Source: Limnanthes douglasii subsp. nivea
Taxonomy: Eukaryota; Streptophyta; Magnoliopsida; Brassicales; Limnanthaceae
Length of the DNA: 64,000 nt
Direction: 5' to 3'
Assembly: GCA_036936605.1 (NCBI GenBank)
Contig: JAUPFV010000004.1
Location: 67,914,352 to 67,978,351 of the forward strand
Shown piece after piece: positions 10,601 through 23,970 of this stretch (position 1 is the first letter of the stretch; each line of letters opens with the position of its first letter). The notes under the pieces are model-generated. The model saw only the letters and a list, made by a program, of their open reading frames with translations. It did no database searches and was not told the DNA's origin. Made by a program: the position numbers and the translations under genes.

Positions 10601-11548
10601 CATTTCGAATTCTAAATTGCCGATCAGAACCTGTTAGCTAGAGACCAAAATTATTGAGACCAAAATTGTTTCAATGAAAAAACTGTAGAATTGTCACATC
10701 CCAAACCACCGCAGGTGTGTCACTATTCTAGTAACTATGTAATCTATGAGAAAGAAGATGTTAGCTAATAAAACGTCTAATATAACGCAAATTCGTCAAT
10801 GTGGCGCAAGTCTATCACAGTGGTTACATTTTGTTCTAAAAAAAGACGTGTATGATTTTTATTTCTCATTTTCATATTATTTTACCTATTATAATTAGAA
10901 AAAGAATTAATTTTAAAAAGAAACTTTCACGTTTTTTTTATATAATAAGATAAAAGATTAATAAGTGGAAATTAAGTAGATTATTAAAAAATATATCAAA
11001 TTTAAAAATTAAATAAAATGGTAAATAATTATAACATTGAAATAGAATAAGAGAGAAATTGATATTTTTAAAATATTTGTGAGAAATTAAAACATTGAGC
11101 CGAAGCAACTATTGAAACAAAAATAAACTAAAAATGATTTAGTCTAAAATATTTTTGTTATATTTGTTTACAGAATGGTTGGAAGAAGACGGTTTCATAA
11201 TGGTTGGTGTTTTTGGAGCTAGATAACGCATTCAAAACTAACAATAAAATTATGTTCGGCGAAAGTACTAAAAATGTTTCGGAAGATATGCATATGTTTT
11301 ATAGTTTAGCCCCCTAACTTCCATTCATAAATCCGTCACTAATCATAGGTGTGCCTGATGTCTTGTTATCTTAAATTATTTTAACCATTTTGTTTTCTTA
11401 TTTTACCGATATTTCTTCCTCTTTAAATATATACCATTCACATGTACATTTTAAAATGATATATAGACAAGTAAAAGATTTTAAATTTTAATAAAAAAAA
11501 TTAAATTAAATATTAATGATATAAAGATCTAGTCCATTATGTCATGTA
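10601..11548. other. AT-rich intergenic, nothing recognised
   Basis: No gene, terminal repeat or RNA gene was recognised. The sequence is strongly AT-rich (for example 10850-11120) and ends at the target duplication of Copia-2. Confidence 0.4.
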
Positions 11549-11553
11549 ATACA

Positions 11554-12049
11554 TGTGAAAGAGAGCAAGTCCTTGAAGCATGGTAATGGTGAAGCTTCAA
11601 GGACTGCTTCGATACACTCTTTGATTGTGGAGAAAGAAGAGAAGAAGAAGAGAAAGGAGGCTAGAGAAAGAAGAGAAGAGAAAGAGGAAAGAGGCTTAGG
11701 GTCAATGTCTGAACCCTAAGTCGATTCGGGTCAGGTGATCCCGTTTTGATATTGGGTCGGATTATTTGTTGAAGCCCAACAGAAAGTGTTGAAGCCCAAC
11801 TGATGCTTTGAGTGTGGTCTTTTGGGTTATGTTGCTGGTCCAAGGTCTATCACACGAAATCAAGTCTAATGGACTAAGTGTTACTCTATTAAATAAATGT
11901 AACAAGAATATGTGTAACAGAATTACATGACTAACTAACTAACAACTTATTGTTAGTAAACAGCCTATAAAATGTAATTGACAGTTCTTGATTCATTAAT
12001 GAAAATACTTCAATCCTAAAACTCTCTCTCTATACTCTTGATTTCAACT
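11554..12049 (+). repeat. Copia-2 5' LTR
   Basis: Begins TGTGAAAGAGAGC and ends TTTCAACT right at the PBS. The 3' end is fixed by the target duplication after the other LTR, so the terminus is CT rather than the usual CA. A purine-rich GAAGAGAAG block (about 11630-11690) lies in the first third. Confidence 0.92.
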
Positions 12050-12062
12050 TGGTATCAGAGCC
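12050..12062 (+). other. Primer-binding site of Copia-2 (tRNA-iMet)
   Basis: TGGTATCAGAGCC directly after the LTR is complementary to the 3' end of plant initiator tRNA-Met, the usual copia primer. Confidence 0.9.
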
Positions 12063-12076
12063 ATTGCAGGCCTTCA

Positions 12077-15000
12077 ATGGCGAACTCTGATTCCCCTACC
12101 CATAGCAATGAGTCTCTTGGCTCAGTATTTCCCAGCAATCTCTCTGGTGCTACCAAGAGTGTACACCTGCAAACAATTAACAACAGTAGATAAGGCTAGA
12201 TAGAAGCAACTACTTGCTGTGGAAGACTATGGTGCTGCCTATCATCAAAGGCAATAAGCTAGGAGGCTTTGTTACAGGAAATAAACCTTGTCCTCCTAAG
12301 CTTGTCAACGACTCTGAAGGTAATACTGTTGACAATCCAGATTATGAGCACTGGACTGCCAAGGACCAGTTACTCCTTGGCTGGTTGTACTCTACCATGA
12401 GTACAGAGGTTGCTGCTCAGTTGATGGAAGAGAGCACCTCAAAAGAGCTGTGGGATGCAGCTAGCAAACTTTCTGGCTCACACACAAGAGCCAGAATAAA
12501 TACGATAAGTCTGAATTTCAGAGAACAAGAAAAGGTAACCTGACTATGACTGAATACCTAAGCAAAATGAAGAATATTGCTGACAATTTGGTGCTAGCTA
12601 GCTGTGGAGTATCAATTGATGACCTAATAACTCAGGTTCTTGCTGGTTTGGACTCAGAATATACTCCTATTGTGGTCAGTCTAACTGACAAGGATTCTAT
12701 GGGGTGGCTAGATCTTCAAACTAGTCTACTCACGTTTGAGAGTAGGCTAGATTAGCTAGAAAGCATTCAAAACAATTTGTCAACCTTAAGCCTAGCTACA
12801 GCAAATCTAACTCAAAAAACAGACTACAAAACACAGAGCAACAATGGGAATCAGAAGAACTACTCTGGTTAGTACAAAGGTTCATACAAGAACAACAGAG
12901 GAAGGAACAATTCAAACTATTCAAGGGGAAGAAACAGCTACTATAGAGGGAGAGGTGGACGCTTCTCTCAAAACAAACCTACATGTCAGATCTGTAACAG
13001 ATATGGACATGCTGCACCAGTGTGCTACTACAGGGATGATCCATCTGTTATGGGGTCATCTTCTTCTGAACAACCTAAGGGGGACAGTGACCATGCAGCC
13101 TATGTAGCTACTCAAGATTCTACTGGTGAGTCAGCCTGGTATGCTGACAGTGGTGCTAGCCACCATGTCACAGGCAATCCTAACATGTTAACTCAGAAGG
13201 CAAAGTACACATGTAATAAAAGTATACTGGTTGGTAATGGTCACAGGCTGCCTATACATAATGTAAGGTGCTCTAGTTTACAATCTCTTAACCATACTCC
13301 TATTTCCCTCAAAAATATTCTACATGTACCTTTGATTAATAAGAACCTACTATCTGTCTCTCAACTCACCAGTCATAATAATGTTTTTATTGAGTTTCAT
13401 CATGGGTTTTGTCTTGTGAAGGACAAGTTAACAGGGACAGTGCTTCTCAAAGGGACTAGTGAGGGAGGACTATACATGTTGAAGGATGTTTCTAGGTCAC
13501 AAGCTACTGGGGGCTCTCCTATCAGTGTCAAACACAATTCTCTATCTTCCAGTGTATCACTACCTAAAGTCATGTCTGTTTGTTTGTCTAATTCCCTAAA
13601 AGATGGATGACATAGGAAGCTTGGCCATCCATCCTTACATGTGCTTAATTCAATTCTAAAACAGTGTAATCTATCTTCTATTATGAAAGAAAAACTTACC
13701 TTTTGTGAAGCCTGTCAGTTTGGGAAGTCTCATGTCTTGCCATCTTCCTTGTCTCAGTCTCATGCCAACAATGTCTTGGATCTCATACATACAGATGTAT
13801 GGGGTCCCTCTCCTGTGGCTTCCACTCAAGGTCACAAATATTATGTGATCTTTGTGGATGACCATACCAGGTATACCTGGCTGTATCCTGTCAAACATAA
13901 GAGTGAAGTGATTAGTACATTCAAACAATTCAAAAGTCTGGTGGAAAAACAGTTTGAAAGAAACATCAAAACAATTCAGTGTGATGGTGGAGGAGAGTTT
14001 CTGCCTATATCCACTATGGCTAAAGAACAAGGGTTCATTGTGAGGAAATCCTGCCCTCATACTTCAACTCAGAATGGCAGAGCTGAACGTAAACATAGGC
14101 ATATAGTTGAGACTGGCCTGACTCTTTTGTCTCAAGCTAGTTTACCCTATAGATTTTGGGTTCAAGCCTTTGAAACATCTGTCTACCTTATCAATAGGCT
14201 ACGTACACCAGTTCTATCAAATAGTTCACCTTTTGAAGTCTTATATCACAAGAAACCTAATTATCTAGCCTTGAAAACATTTGGGTGTGCCTGTTTTCCA
14301 TGCCTCGATCTTATCAATCACACAAGTTCCAGTTTCATACAATTAAATGTGTGTTCTTGGGTGTCAGTCAGTTTCACAAGGGTTATGTGTGTCTTAGTCC
14401 TAAAGGCAGGGTTTATTTCTCTAAAAATGTCATTTTTAATGAAAATGATTTCCCTTTTGAACATCAGTTTCTTCACACTACAGTTCATGAGTCTTCAACT
14501 AAAGTTTTCTTGGATTCTTGGCTACCTAATCTATCTTAGGCTCTTGTGAACTATGAACACTCCTTGTCACCTACTACTTCTCTCAGGGTTCCTGAAGATG
14601 ATGATGCTCTGCCAACTAGGACTTCACAAGGTACAACTCTATCCCCATTTCATAATTCTACTCATGCTATATCTAATAGCTCTACTCCTTCTCAAACAAT
14701 TTCTGATTCATCTACATCTAACCCTAATCATACTCAAGTCTCTAGTCACTCTTCTGACCAATTAAACCCTACTGATACACACCAAAATCATTTGAACCCA
14801 CCATGTCCTAAAATTTCTATTTGCCTACCCTTTGATTCTGCTGATAAGTCAGTTAGTCTAATTCCTAAACCTTCTTCTCATCATATGATAACCAGAAATC
14901 AGGATGGAACTAGAGTGCCTAAAAATCCTTATATTGGCTCTGTGGTCAAAACTAACCTGGATACTATTGAACCTAGCACCTATTCTAAAGCCGTAAAGTG

Positions 15001-16571
15001 TTATCATTGGGTAACAACTATGGAAACCGAGTATGAAGCTCTAATGGTCAATAAGACTTGGTCTTTGGTCCTTGGAATCCTAATCTAAATGTTGTGGGCT
15101 GTAAATGGGTGTACAAGGTGAAACATAACAGAGATGGGTCTGTTCAAAGGTATAAGGCCAGACTTGTAGCCAAGGGGTTTCATCAAACCCCTGGTATTGA
15201 CTATTCTGAAACATTTAGTCTTGTGGTAAAGCCCTCTACTGTTAGACTGGTTCTAACCTTAGCAGTTTCTAAAGACTAGGAAGTTAGGCAACTGGACATT
15301 AATAATGCCTTTCTCAATGGGTATTTGACTGAAGATATTTACATGGTTCAACCACATGGTTTTCAAGATCCTCATAAGCCTACACATGTATGTAAGCTTC
15401 ATAAGGCCTTGTATGGTCTTAAACAAGCCCAAAGGGCCTGGTATTCTAGACTGAGGGACACTCTCATTCACCGGGGATTTACCAACTCTAAATCTGATTG
15501 TTCTTTGTTCTATCTGGTCTCTAAAACTGTTGTTCTACTTATTCTGGTCTATGTAGACGATATTATTGTGACAGGTAATCAAACAGAATGTTTGAAGGAG
15601 TTTATTCACAAACTCAACACTGTCTTTTCGCTCAAAGACATTGGACCACTCCATCTATTCCTTAGAATAGAAGTTCATCGTGATCATACTGGTTTCTACC
15701 TAACACAGCAACAATACATTAAAAACTTACTGAGCTCTCAAGGTCTCTCGCTAGCCAAGCCGTGTCCTACTCCAATGGCTGCTGGTGTCCATATTTCCAG
15801 TACGTCTGGCACTCCTCTTGCTGATCCTACACAGTATCGCAGTTTGTTAGGTGCATTACAATACCTAACACATACGAGGCCTGATATTGCCTTTGCTGTT
15901 AATAAGCTCAGTCAATATCAGCAAGCCCCAACAACTATACACTGGAAAAACTTAAAGAGGGTACTAAGGTACTTATCTGGTTCGTGTTGGATAGGACTGC
16001 ACATCAAACCAACCTTCAACTTTCAACTGCAAGGGTTTTCAGATGCTGACTGGGCTTCGTCTTCTGATGATCGAAGGAGCGTTGGTGCCTATTGCGTATA
16101 TTTTGGAGATTCCCTAATCTCCTGGTCTTCAGAGAAACAGAATGTGGTTGCTCGATCCTCCACTGAGTCAGAGTATTGAGTTTTGCAAATCTGTCAGCCG
16201 AATTGATGTGGTTGCGCTCACTTCTGACTGAAATTCGATTCCCAATCGAGACTCCCTCTGTTATCTGGTGTGATAACTTGGGAGCGAGCTCCCTCGCCTC
16301 CAACCCGGTTTTCCATGCCCGAACAAAGCACATAGAAATTGATGTGCACGTTCGGGATCAGGTGTTGAAGGGTTTGCTTCAGGTCAGATTTGTTCCATCT
16401 CATGACCAGTTAGCCGATTGCCTCACGAAACCCCTAACACGTCACCGATTTCAGTTTCTGAGAGACAAACTAGGACTTCTGCTATCACCCCTTCGTTTGA
16501 GGGGGGGTGTGAAAGAGAGCAAGTCCTTGAAGCATGGTAATGGTGAAGCTTCAAGGACTGCTTCGATATAG
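12077..16571 (+). pseudogene. Copia-2 gag-pol polyprotein, broken by stops and frameshifts
   Basis: Starts at ATG 12077 (MANSDSPTHSNES). In order: gag; CCHC knuckle (CQICNRYGHAAPVC, about 12989-13030); protease with intact DSGASHHV near 13145; GAG-pre-integrase and integrase with catalytic Asp (HTDVW), Asp (CDGGGEF) and Glu (NGRAERKHRHIVE) between 13620 and 14110; RT with YVDD near 15551-15562; RNase H (SDADWAS near 16040; ESEY near 16166) and tail to 16571, the last part inside the LTR. Lesions: a small deletion at about 12190 giving TAA, frame changes near 12540, 14300, 15070 and 16185, and stops at 12753, 12870, 13608, 14537, 15277 and 16177. The longest clean stretch is 13641-14300 (integrase). 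Confidence 0.9.
16491..16507 (+). other. Polypurine tract of Copia-2
   Basis: CGTTTGAGGGGGGG directly abuts the 3' LTR and would prime plus-strand synthesis. The same motif precedes the LTRs of Copia-1 (degenerate) and Copia-3. Confidence 0.85.
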
Positions 16572-17003
16572 TCTTTGATTGTGGAGAAAGAAGAGAAGAA
16601 GAAGAGAAAGGAGGCTAGAGAAAGAAGAGAAGAGAAAGAGGAAAGAGGCTTAGGGTCAATGTCTGAACCCTAAGTCGATTCGGGTCAGGTGATCCCGTTT
16701 TGATATTGGGCCGGATTATTTGTTGAAGCCCAACAGAAAGTGTTGAAGCCCAACTGATGCTTTGAGTGTGGTCTTTTGGGTTATGTTTCTGGTCCAAGGT
16801 CTATCACACGAAATCAAGTCTAATGGACTAAGTGTTACTCTATTAAATAAATGTAACAAGAATATGTGTAACAGAATTACTTGACTAACTAACTAACAAC
16901 TTATTGTTAGTAAACAACCTATAAAATGTAATTGACAGTTCTTGATTCATTAATGAAAATACTTCAATCCTAAAACTCTCTCTCTATACTCTTGATTTCA
17001 ACT
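16508..17003 (+). repeat. Copia-2 3' LTR
   Basis: 496 bases, same length as the 5' copy. The differences I see are two in the CACTC/TAGTC region near 16568 and single ones near 16711, 16787, 16881 and 16917. Confidence 0.92.
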
Positions 17004-17008
17004 ATACA

Positions 17009-18452
17009 AACTAAGGTGTAATTTGTTTTAAATAAAGTTTTGGCCAGAGTACTAAGGATCGTGGTTTGAAGTCGAATCCCATAATAGCTTATAACTCAAG
17101 GTTTCACCTTCCTTATTTAAACTCTTTCCGTTTCCAAACAAAGAATTTCTCTCTCTCTCAGCAATTCTCTCTAGCTCACAGCCGGAATGCCACTTCTCTA
17201 ACTTTGTAAGCCATGTTCTCCGTCATTCATATCTTCACTAACCCAATATATTTCTTTCACGTTCCTAGACTTCCAATATTCATTCCATTTCGGTTTGTAA
17301 CCAATGTAACCTTTTGGCAGCCCCTCTTTACTTACTCTCCGATGATTGGAATTAACCCCCTCACAGAAAGAAACATCACCAAATTGGCACCATGTTATGT
17401 CCCAGTAAAAACAAGCTCCCAAAAGCCTCACTCAATAATTTTCAGACCTTCCACCAGAGTTTGAAAACGAACATCGAAATAAAAGTATTCTCACCTCACT
17501 TTATAGTCGGTCCTTGTACCAAACGCTCCTATTGTTTTCGGCTCAGCTAATAATGCATTAAAGGATATTCAATCTGGTCAATAGCAATGGGATGGATATA
17601 TTGATCATAACTGCTGAGATATAGTTCAGTGAGGACAAAAGTTTTTGTTATTTTCTAGTGACCTCGTGATAAGATTTAAAGCCAAACAATTCAAAAATAC
17701 ATTTTAACGGAGGGTTGTTCAAAACTAAATGACATTTTTAAGGGGTTTCTAGCCGTTGATAGCTATTTTTAGGCGATTCAATCCCATTCTTTTATAATCC
17801 AGATTCTTCTTTTTGGAATTTTGAATTTAGAGTTTATTTATTCCTCTTCTTTCGAGCTATGGTCGTCTCTTGGTAAACCTTATGTCTCTTTTTGTTTCAT
17901 CTTCTTATTTTTTGGATTTCATAGCTTTGGTTTCCAGTGACTTCTCTGAGCGGGGGTCGATAAGTATCACAATTGTTGGAGACTTTGATGGTTCGTGATT
18001 TCGTCGTGAAGGTGCATGCATTAGTAAAACAGACGATTCCAGCGATTTCTCGGTAAGTGTTTCGCACGGTACCCTTTGATCTGAAGTCTGAGATGAGTAG
18101 TTTCCATCAGATCTGGTACATATCTAGTTCGTACATAATTATGTCTAATTTTTTTATAGTTTCTTTAAGATCTGGTCCAATCTATCTTCTAAATATTTCC
18201 GGAGTAATTGATGTTCAGTTTTTCCGTTGTATTTAGGCGCTGAAATCTGTCTGGGTTGTATTTCCGTCGTATTTATGTACCGGAATCGGTTTCCATTGTA
18301 TTTCAGATGTATTTAGGTGCAGAAATCTTTATCGGCGGTAGTATTTAGATGCTGAAATCTGCTTGCGCTGTTTGTAGATGCATTAGGATATATTGTATTA
18401 CACTCCAAATCTTTTTATTATAAATTTAATGCTTTTAAAAAAATAACATTCT
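17009..18452. other. Intergenic, nothing firmly recognised
   Basis: Includes a CT-rich stretch (17145-17180) and a loosely repeated GTATTTCCGTCGTATTTA motif (about 18227-18360). Open frames at 17198-17464 on both strands look like chance. No terminal repeats or splice-site-bounded exons were recognised. Confidence 0.35.
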
Positions 18453-18700
18453 TGTTATTAAAATGATTGATTAAAAGAATTATAAGCACAATCATTAAAA
18501 AAAGGGAAATATAAGGGTTTGATTAGTAAATCATTTTAATATTAGGTTTTTAGGATGTTTTAGAAATCTAAGAGTTTTTTTATTAGTATTTTTAATCTTC
18601 ATTTGTCACTTTTCTATATTTGGAGGCTATTCTAAATATAAATACGAGGTTTCATAAGAAATATTATAATATTATGAGTTGTGTCATATTCATTCTTAAA
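18453..18700 (+). repeat. Gy1 5' LTR (approximate)
   Basis: Aligns with 23971-24193 at an eye-estimated three-quarters identity, starting TGTTATT and including ATTGATTAAA, TTTGATTA.TAAAT, TTTTAGAAATCTA and ATATAAATA.GAGG. The 3' boundary and PBS could not be fixed. Confidence 0.55.
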
Positions 18701-19398
18701 TGAACTCTTCAACTTATCAATCTATTCCTGTAGCGTTCAAACAACAAACTCACAGTCATGTTTGTAATATTTGTAGGTGAAGGGTCTAGGCTCAAACAAA
18801 CATTGCTGATACATTTTTTGGGTTCCAAAAAACATACTAGTTATCGGTTATCACCACATTTGTTGGTGGAGTTCATATCATTTAGTGTCACAATTTCAAA
18901 TCTCAGGAAATTTGATTATCTTATTCATTCTTGTTATGTTCAAATACAAAAAAATAATCAACCGTAAAGGTATTTTTTGATGTTGATCTTATTTTTTATC
19001 TTACTTAAGATGGTGATAATTTTATCAAGTAACCACCTTATTTTACATATTTGTTTTGTGAAGTTCGACTAAAAGTCTAAAGCAAAAAAAAAGTAATACA
19101 AATTACTCCGAGTATTATTTCTCATCTTTTGAGGTTGATTGTTTTTGTTATTTTTATTTTGATTACTTTTACGATTTTGATTTCCTTTGTTCTGAATTGT
19201 TACTAGATTATTTTATATTTGTTTCTTGAATTTCAATTAAGACCTAAAGAAAACACAAATAGTGGAAAACAAGAGTGTATGAGATTATAAGATGGTAAAA
19301 GTTGTTAGAGTGAAAACATGAGTATCAGTGTAAAAATTCTAAAGATAAACACATGAGGGAGTGTTTGTAAGGCTGCAAACATTATTTGCAGATTCTAA

Positions 19399-22300
19399 AC
19401 ATGTCCAACCATCAAGAATATTTTAGAAACGAGATAGTCGAGAATGAATTGCTCAACAACGTGTAGATCCAAACCTTCAAATCCAGGCATTGTTAGGACA
19501 AAAGAGGTAGATATTGAGGGATGAAATAGACATGGTTTATGAAATATTAGACATAGTAGAAGAAGGAACTCCTATGAGTCAATAACAGAATGTCACTAAT
19601 AAGCATCAACGTGGGTATGTTCTGAGACAAAATATTGAAGAAGAGATAGACCTAGTAGAGTTGAAAGAGATAAATTTAATCCAAGATGGATTTTAGTACG
19701 AATATGCGAATAGAGAAGCTAGGATTGCTCGACCTATGAAGGATAATGATTTAGGAAACCTAAAGGTTAAAATCTCGTCGTTACAAGGGAAAAATGATCT
19801 TCATTCATACTTAAAGTATGAAACTAAAATGGATATGGTGTTTGATTGTGGTAACTATTTGAAACAAAAAAGGTTATGGAGGAATCAATTAGTGAACACT
19901 AGAACAAGAAATCTAGAACCATGTGTGACCTTTTTGGAAGAAATGAAAATAGTAATGATTAAGTGTCTTGTACCCATCTATTATTGTAGAGGGTTATATA
20001 CGAAATTAAAGAGGTTAAACCAAGATTCAAAGATTGTAGATGAGTATCATATGTAGATCGAGGTAACTATTATTTGAGGTAGTATCGAATAAGATAGAGA
20101 AGCTAAAATGGTTAGATATTTGTATGGTTTGAACTGTGACATTGCATATTTAATTGAGATACAACACTATATTGAGATGACAGATATGGCACATCAAGCG
20201 ATTAGGTTGAATGAGAAATAACAACAAAATAGATTAACTAGGAGACGATAATTTATGGCTACTTTAAAACGAGACAAACAACTACAAAAGAAACAAATGT
20301 TTGAAGGATACAAAAGTACTGACCCAATGACCATAATACTTCTGGTAGACATGAGTATTCTACTTCTAATACACGTGCCATAAATGTTATTAAATGTTAT
20401 GGGAGAGGGCACATAGCCAGCCAGTGAGTGAATCAAATGGTGATGTTTATAAACCCACACAAAAAGATTGAGTCAAATGAAGAATAAGAAGAAGAAGAAG
20501 AAGAAGATGATGATGATGATGATGCACTACCACCAACATTCGAGAGATGTAATGAAGAATAAATAGTTGTGATATGGATCTATTAGTCGCAAAGAGAGCT
20601 CGTAATATACAAGTTAAGACGGAAGAAGGTAACCAAAGGGATAACTTGTTTTCACATTTGATGTTCTGTTAACAATAAAGTTTGAGCGTCATTATCGATG
20701 GTAGGAGTTGCACCAACGTAACAAGTACTTATTTGGTTCATAAATCGGCCTTAACTACCTTAAAACATCATCGCCCTTACCGTCTTTAATTACTAAATAA
20801 TTGTGGCAAGACCAAGGTAACCAAACAAATTTTAGTGGCATATTCTATTAGAAAATACGAAGACAAATTTCTTTGCGAAGTGGTTCCAATGGATATGTGC
20901 AAGCTGTTATTAGGAAGTTCATGGTAAGTAGGATCTGAATTTTACTCATGATAGATTCACAAATAGGTGTTAATTTAATTTCATAAAACAATTTGTTACT
21001 CTTGATCTATTCTCTCCAAAACTTGGCATGGAGGACCAATTAAAATTGAAGTTTCAAAATTTAAACGTTATAGAAAGGACGATTGAAATTGGAAAAAAGA
21101 AGAAGGAATAACATTGATGAAAGAGAGATGATTTCAGTTATACTATGAGCAAGATAGGAAACATTTAGTTACATGGCACACAAAATAAGATCAATAGAGC
21201 TTTACTTTCAAACTAGCTCTTTCTTGTAATCATGTATAAGGATACTCTTTTATACACTAATCATATCGTTGGTAATTTGTCGAGCGAGGTTGTTTCTTTT
21301 TTGCATTAGTTTGAAGATGTTCTTTAGGAAGACGTACCCTATGGCTTACCTCCATTTTGAAGGATTGAATACCAAATTGATTTTATACATTATGCATCTA
21401 TTCCCGAGTAATATACCCATAGGCGTAATCCTCATGAAACTAATGAACTTCAACACCATGTAAGTGATTTATTGGAAAAGGGGTACGCCCGCAAAAGTAT
21501 GAGCCAGTGTGTAGTTTATGTGTTATTAGTTTCTAAGAAGGATGAAACAATTGAGGATGTTTGTTGATTGTCAAGCCGTTAATAATATAACGATAAGTAT
21601 CATTATCTCATTCCGAGATCAGATGACATGCTGGATGTTACATGGTTATTGTGTCTTTTTACAAAAAATGATTTTAAAAATGGATATCTTTAAATTAGGA
21701 TGAAAGAAGATGAATGGAAGACCTCTTTAAAACTAAATATAGGTTGTATTAGTGGTTAGCGGTGTCTTTTCTCTTAACTAATACTCCAAGAATATTTACG
21801 CGTTTGACGAGCCATATTTTTTGTTCTTTTATTGGCAGATTTATAGTAGTATATTTTGATAATATATTGATATATAGCATAAATTTTGAAATTTGTTCTA
21901 GAAATTTTGAACGAAATAAAAGTTGTACGATAATTTTAATAAGTTAACATTATACACGAATAAACTTATTTTCTTGGTTTTGTTGTAAGTAAGGGGAAAC
22001 TTAAAGTATCCACGGAAAAAGTGAAGCAATTCGAGATTGGCCAACCCCTACAATAATCAGCCAAGTGAGGAGTTTACATGGCTTAGCTAGTTTCTATTTT
22101 CTATTTGTGCGATGATTTAGTAGCCTAGTTAGTCCTCATACTCAAGTTATCAAGAAAATTGTTCCATTTAACTAGAGGAAAGAACAAGAAGATGCATTTA
22201 ATGTGATATATGTAAGTTAACTAATGCGCATTTGCTTGTCGTACCTAATTTTCCTAACACTTTTAAAATAAAGTATAATGCATCGAGACTAGAAATTATA

Positions 22301-23725
22301 GCCATTTTGATTCAAGAATGTTGGGAAATTACATATTCTAATCCAAAATTGAGCGGGACAAATTTAAATTATCCAACTTCGGAATATGTAGCTTAAAACA
22401 CTTGTAATCTACGCAAATCATAAATTATTTATGCATTTGAATGGATAACGAAGTCTCAACAAATGCCATGCCAAATGAGTTGAATTTATTAAAATCTTTC
22501 TTCACGCGGTCATATACAAGCAATGTAAACCAAATATGGCGGCTAATTCATTGTGTTATAGGTATAGCTACTTTCTATTCTTGATACAAAACTCAATGGT
22601 TTTTAAAATATTAAGTATTTATATGCACACGATTCTTATTTTGGTGATGTCTTTATTTCATGTGAAAAAATATCATATAAGGTGTTTTATAAACACGATG
22701 GGATATATTTTTTAAGAATGCATTGTGTGTACATTTTTTGTTCTTTTTTTTAGATTACTTGTGAGAGAATCTCAAGGTGGTGGTTTCATGGGTTATTTTG
22801 GTGTAGATTTATGAGAGGTGTATCACTTGTAAACAATAAAAATCTAAGTTGAAATCTCATGGGTTGTATACCCATTTACCGATACCTAATACACCTTATA
22901 TGTATATTTGTTTAGAGTTTTTTTAGGATTATCTAGGACTAAGAGCGGAGGGACTCGGGTTTTTGGTGGTAGATCAATTTTCCTAAATGGCACATTTCAT
23001 TACATGTCATAAAACTAATAATGTAAAACATGTAGATGATTTATTTATCAAATAAATGGTTAGGTTACATGTAATGCATAAGACCATTGTTTCTAATAGA
23101 GATGCAAACAATTTAGTTACTTTTGGAAGATTTTACGGAGAAAATTTGGAACTAAGTTGTTGTTTTCTATTACTTGTCATCCACAAATGGATGGGCAAAC
23201 TGAAGTAGTGAATAGAACCTTATCGTTTTTATGTGTTATTATAAAAAAGAACTTGACAACATCGGAAGATTATTTCGTACATGTAGAATTTGCTTATAAT
23301 AGAACTATACCTTATGCAGCCAAGTATTCTCCATTTTGTTTTATGGTTTTAACCCATTATGTATTTTGAATTTAACTCATTACCCTCAAGTGAACGTGTG
23401 AATTTTGAAGGAAATAAAAAGACAGAATTTGTCAAATCGAATCATGAAGATACACAAATGAACATTGAAAGAAAAACTAAACAATATGTAGATCAATCCA
23501 ACAAATGACGTAGTAAAATATTTTTTAAAAAAAGAGAATGGGTTTGGATGCACTCATAGAAATAAGGTTGTTTAGAAAAATAAAGTTCAAAACTCATCCC
23601 TAAGGGTAACGAATCGTAAAGCGTATCAATGATAATAAATACATATTTTACCTAACATGTCGGTATAATGTTAGTGCAAGGTTTAACATTACGGATTTGT
23701 CTCCTTTTAACGTAGGTTATGATTT
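19399..23725 (+). pseudogene. Gy1 gag-pol remnant
   Basis: Frames joined by homology only. Gag from about 19399, best block 19736-20056 (MKDNDLGNLKVKI...). A zinc-knuckle relic lies near 20390, its last Cys changed to a stop, followed by an acidic GAA/GAT-coded run (20480-20524). Protease near 20690 reads IIDGRSCTNV. RT fragments run 21320-21960 (MRMFVDCQAVNN block near 21555; YFLGFVVSKGKLK near 21965). Integrase is at 23157-23369 and the C-terminal DLSPF block near 23700. Every domain carries stops; RT catalytic residues are not recoverable. It is non-functional. Confidence 0.75.
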
Positions 23726-23970
23726 GACAAAAAAAACTTTTCAAAATAAAGAGAATGATGCAAACCATGGAAATTGATATGTTGATCATACCGATCGAGT
23801 TATAGGGAAGTCAAAAGTATAGTTTTTATAACTTTCGAATGGCCCAATGACAAGACTTAGAGAAAAAAGAATTCAAAATGCACTTAATGGGATAATTCAT
23901 AATTATTAGTGAATTCAAGTGGATGGGCTACTGATTCTAAATTTATAGATGTGGATTCAAAAGAAAATCA

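Larger units (their letters stand above)
11554..17003 (+). mobile_element. Copia-2: complete copia element with TSD, coding-dead
   Basis: The element is 5,450 bases with 496-base LTRs (11554-12049 and 16508-17003), which I read as differing at only 6 positions. It is flanked by the exact 5-base target duplication ATACA (11549-11553 and 17004-17008). PBS, polypurine tract and the copia domain order are all present. LTR similarity of about 98.8% means a recent insertion, yet the polyprotein frame is broken many times. It is a close relative of Copia-1 in its internal region, with an unrelated-looking LTR. Confidence 0.93.

Noticed and set aside
13671..14060. 129-codon minus-strand frame
   Set aside because: Antisense shadow of the Copia-2 integrase, which is clearly the coding strand.
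17198..17464. Overlapping frames on both strands
   Set aside because: Each is short and resembles nothing; two strands open together suggests base composition.
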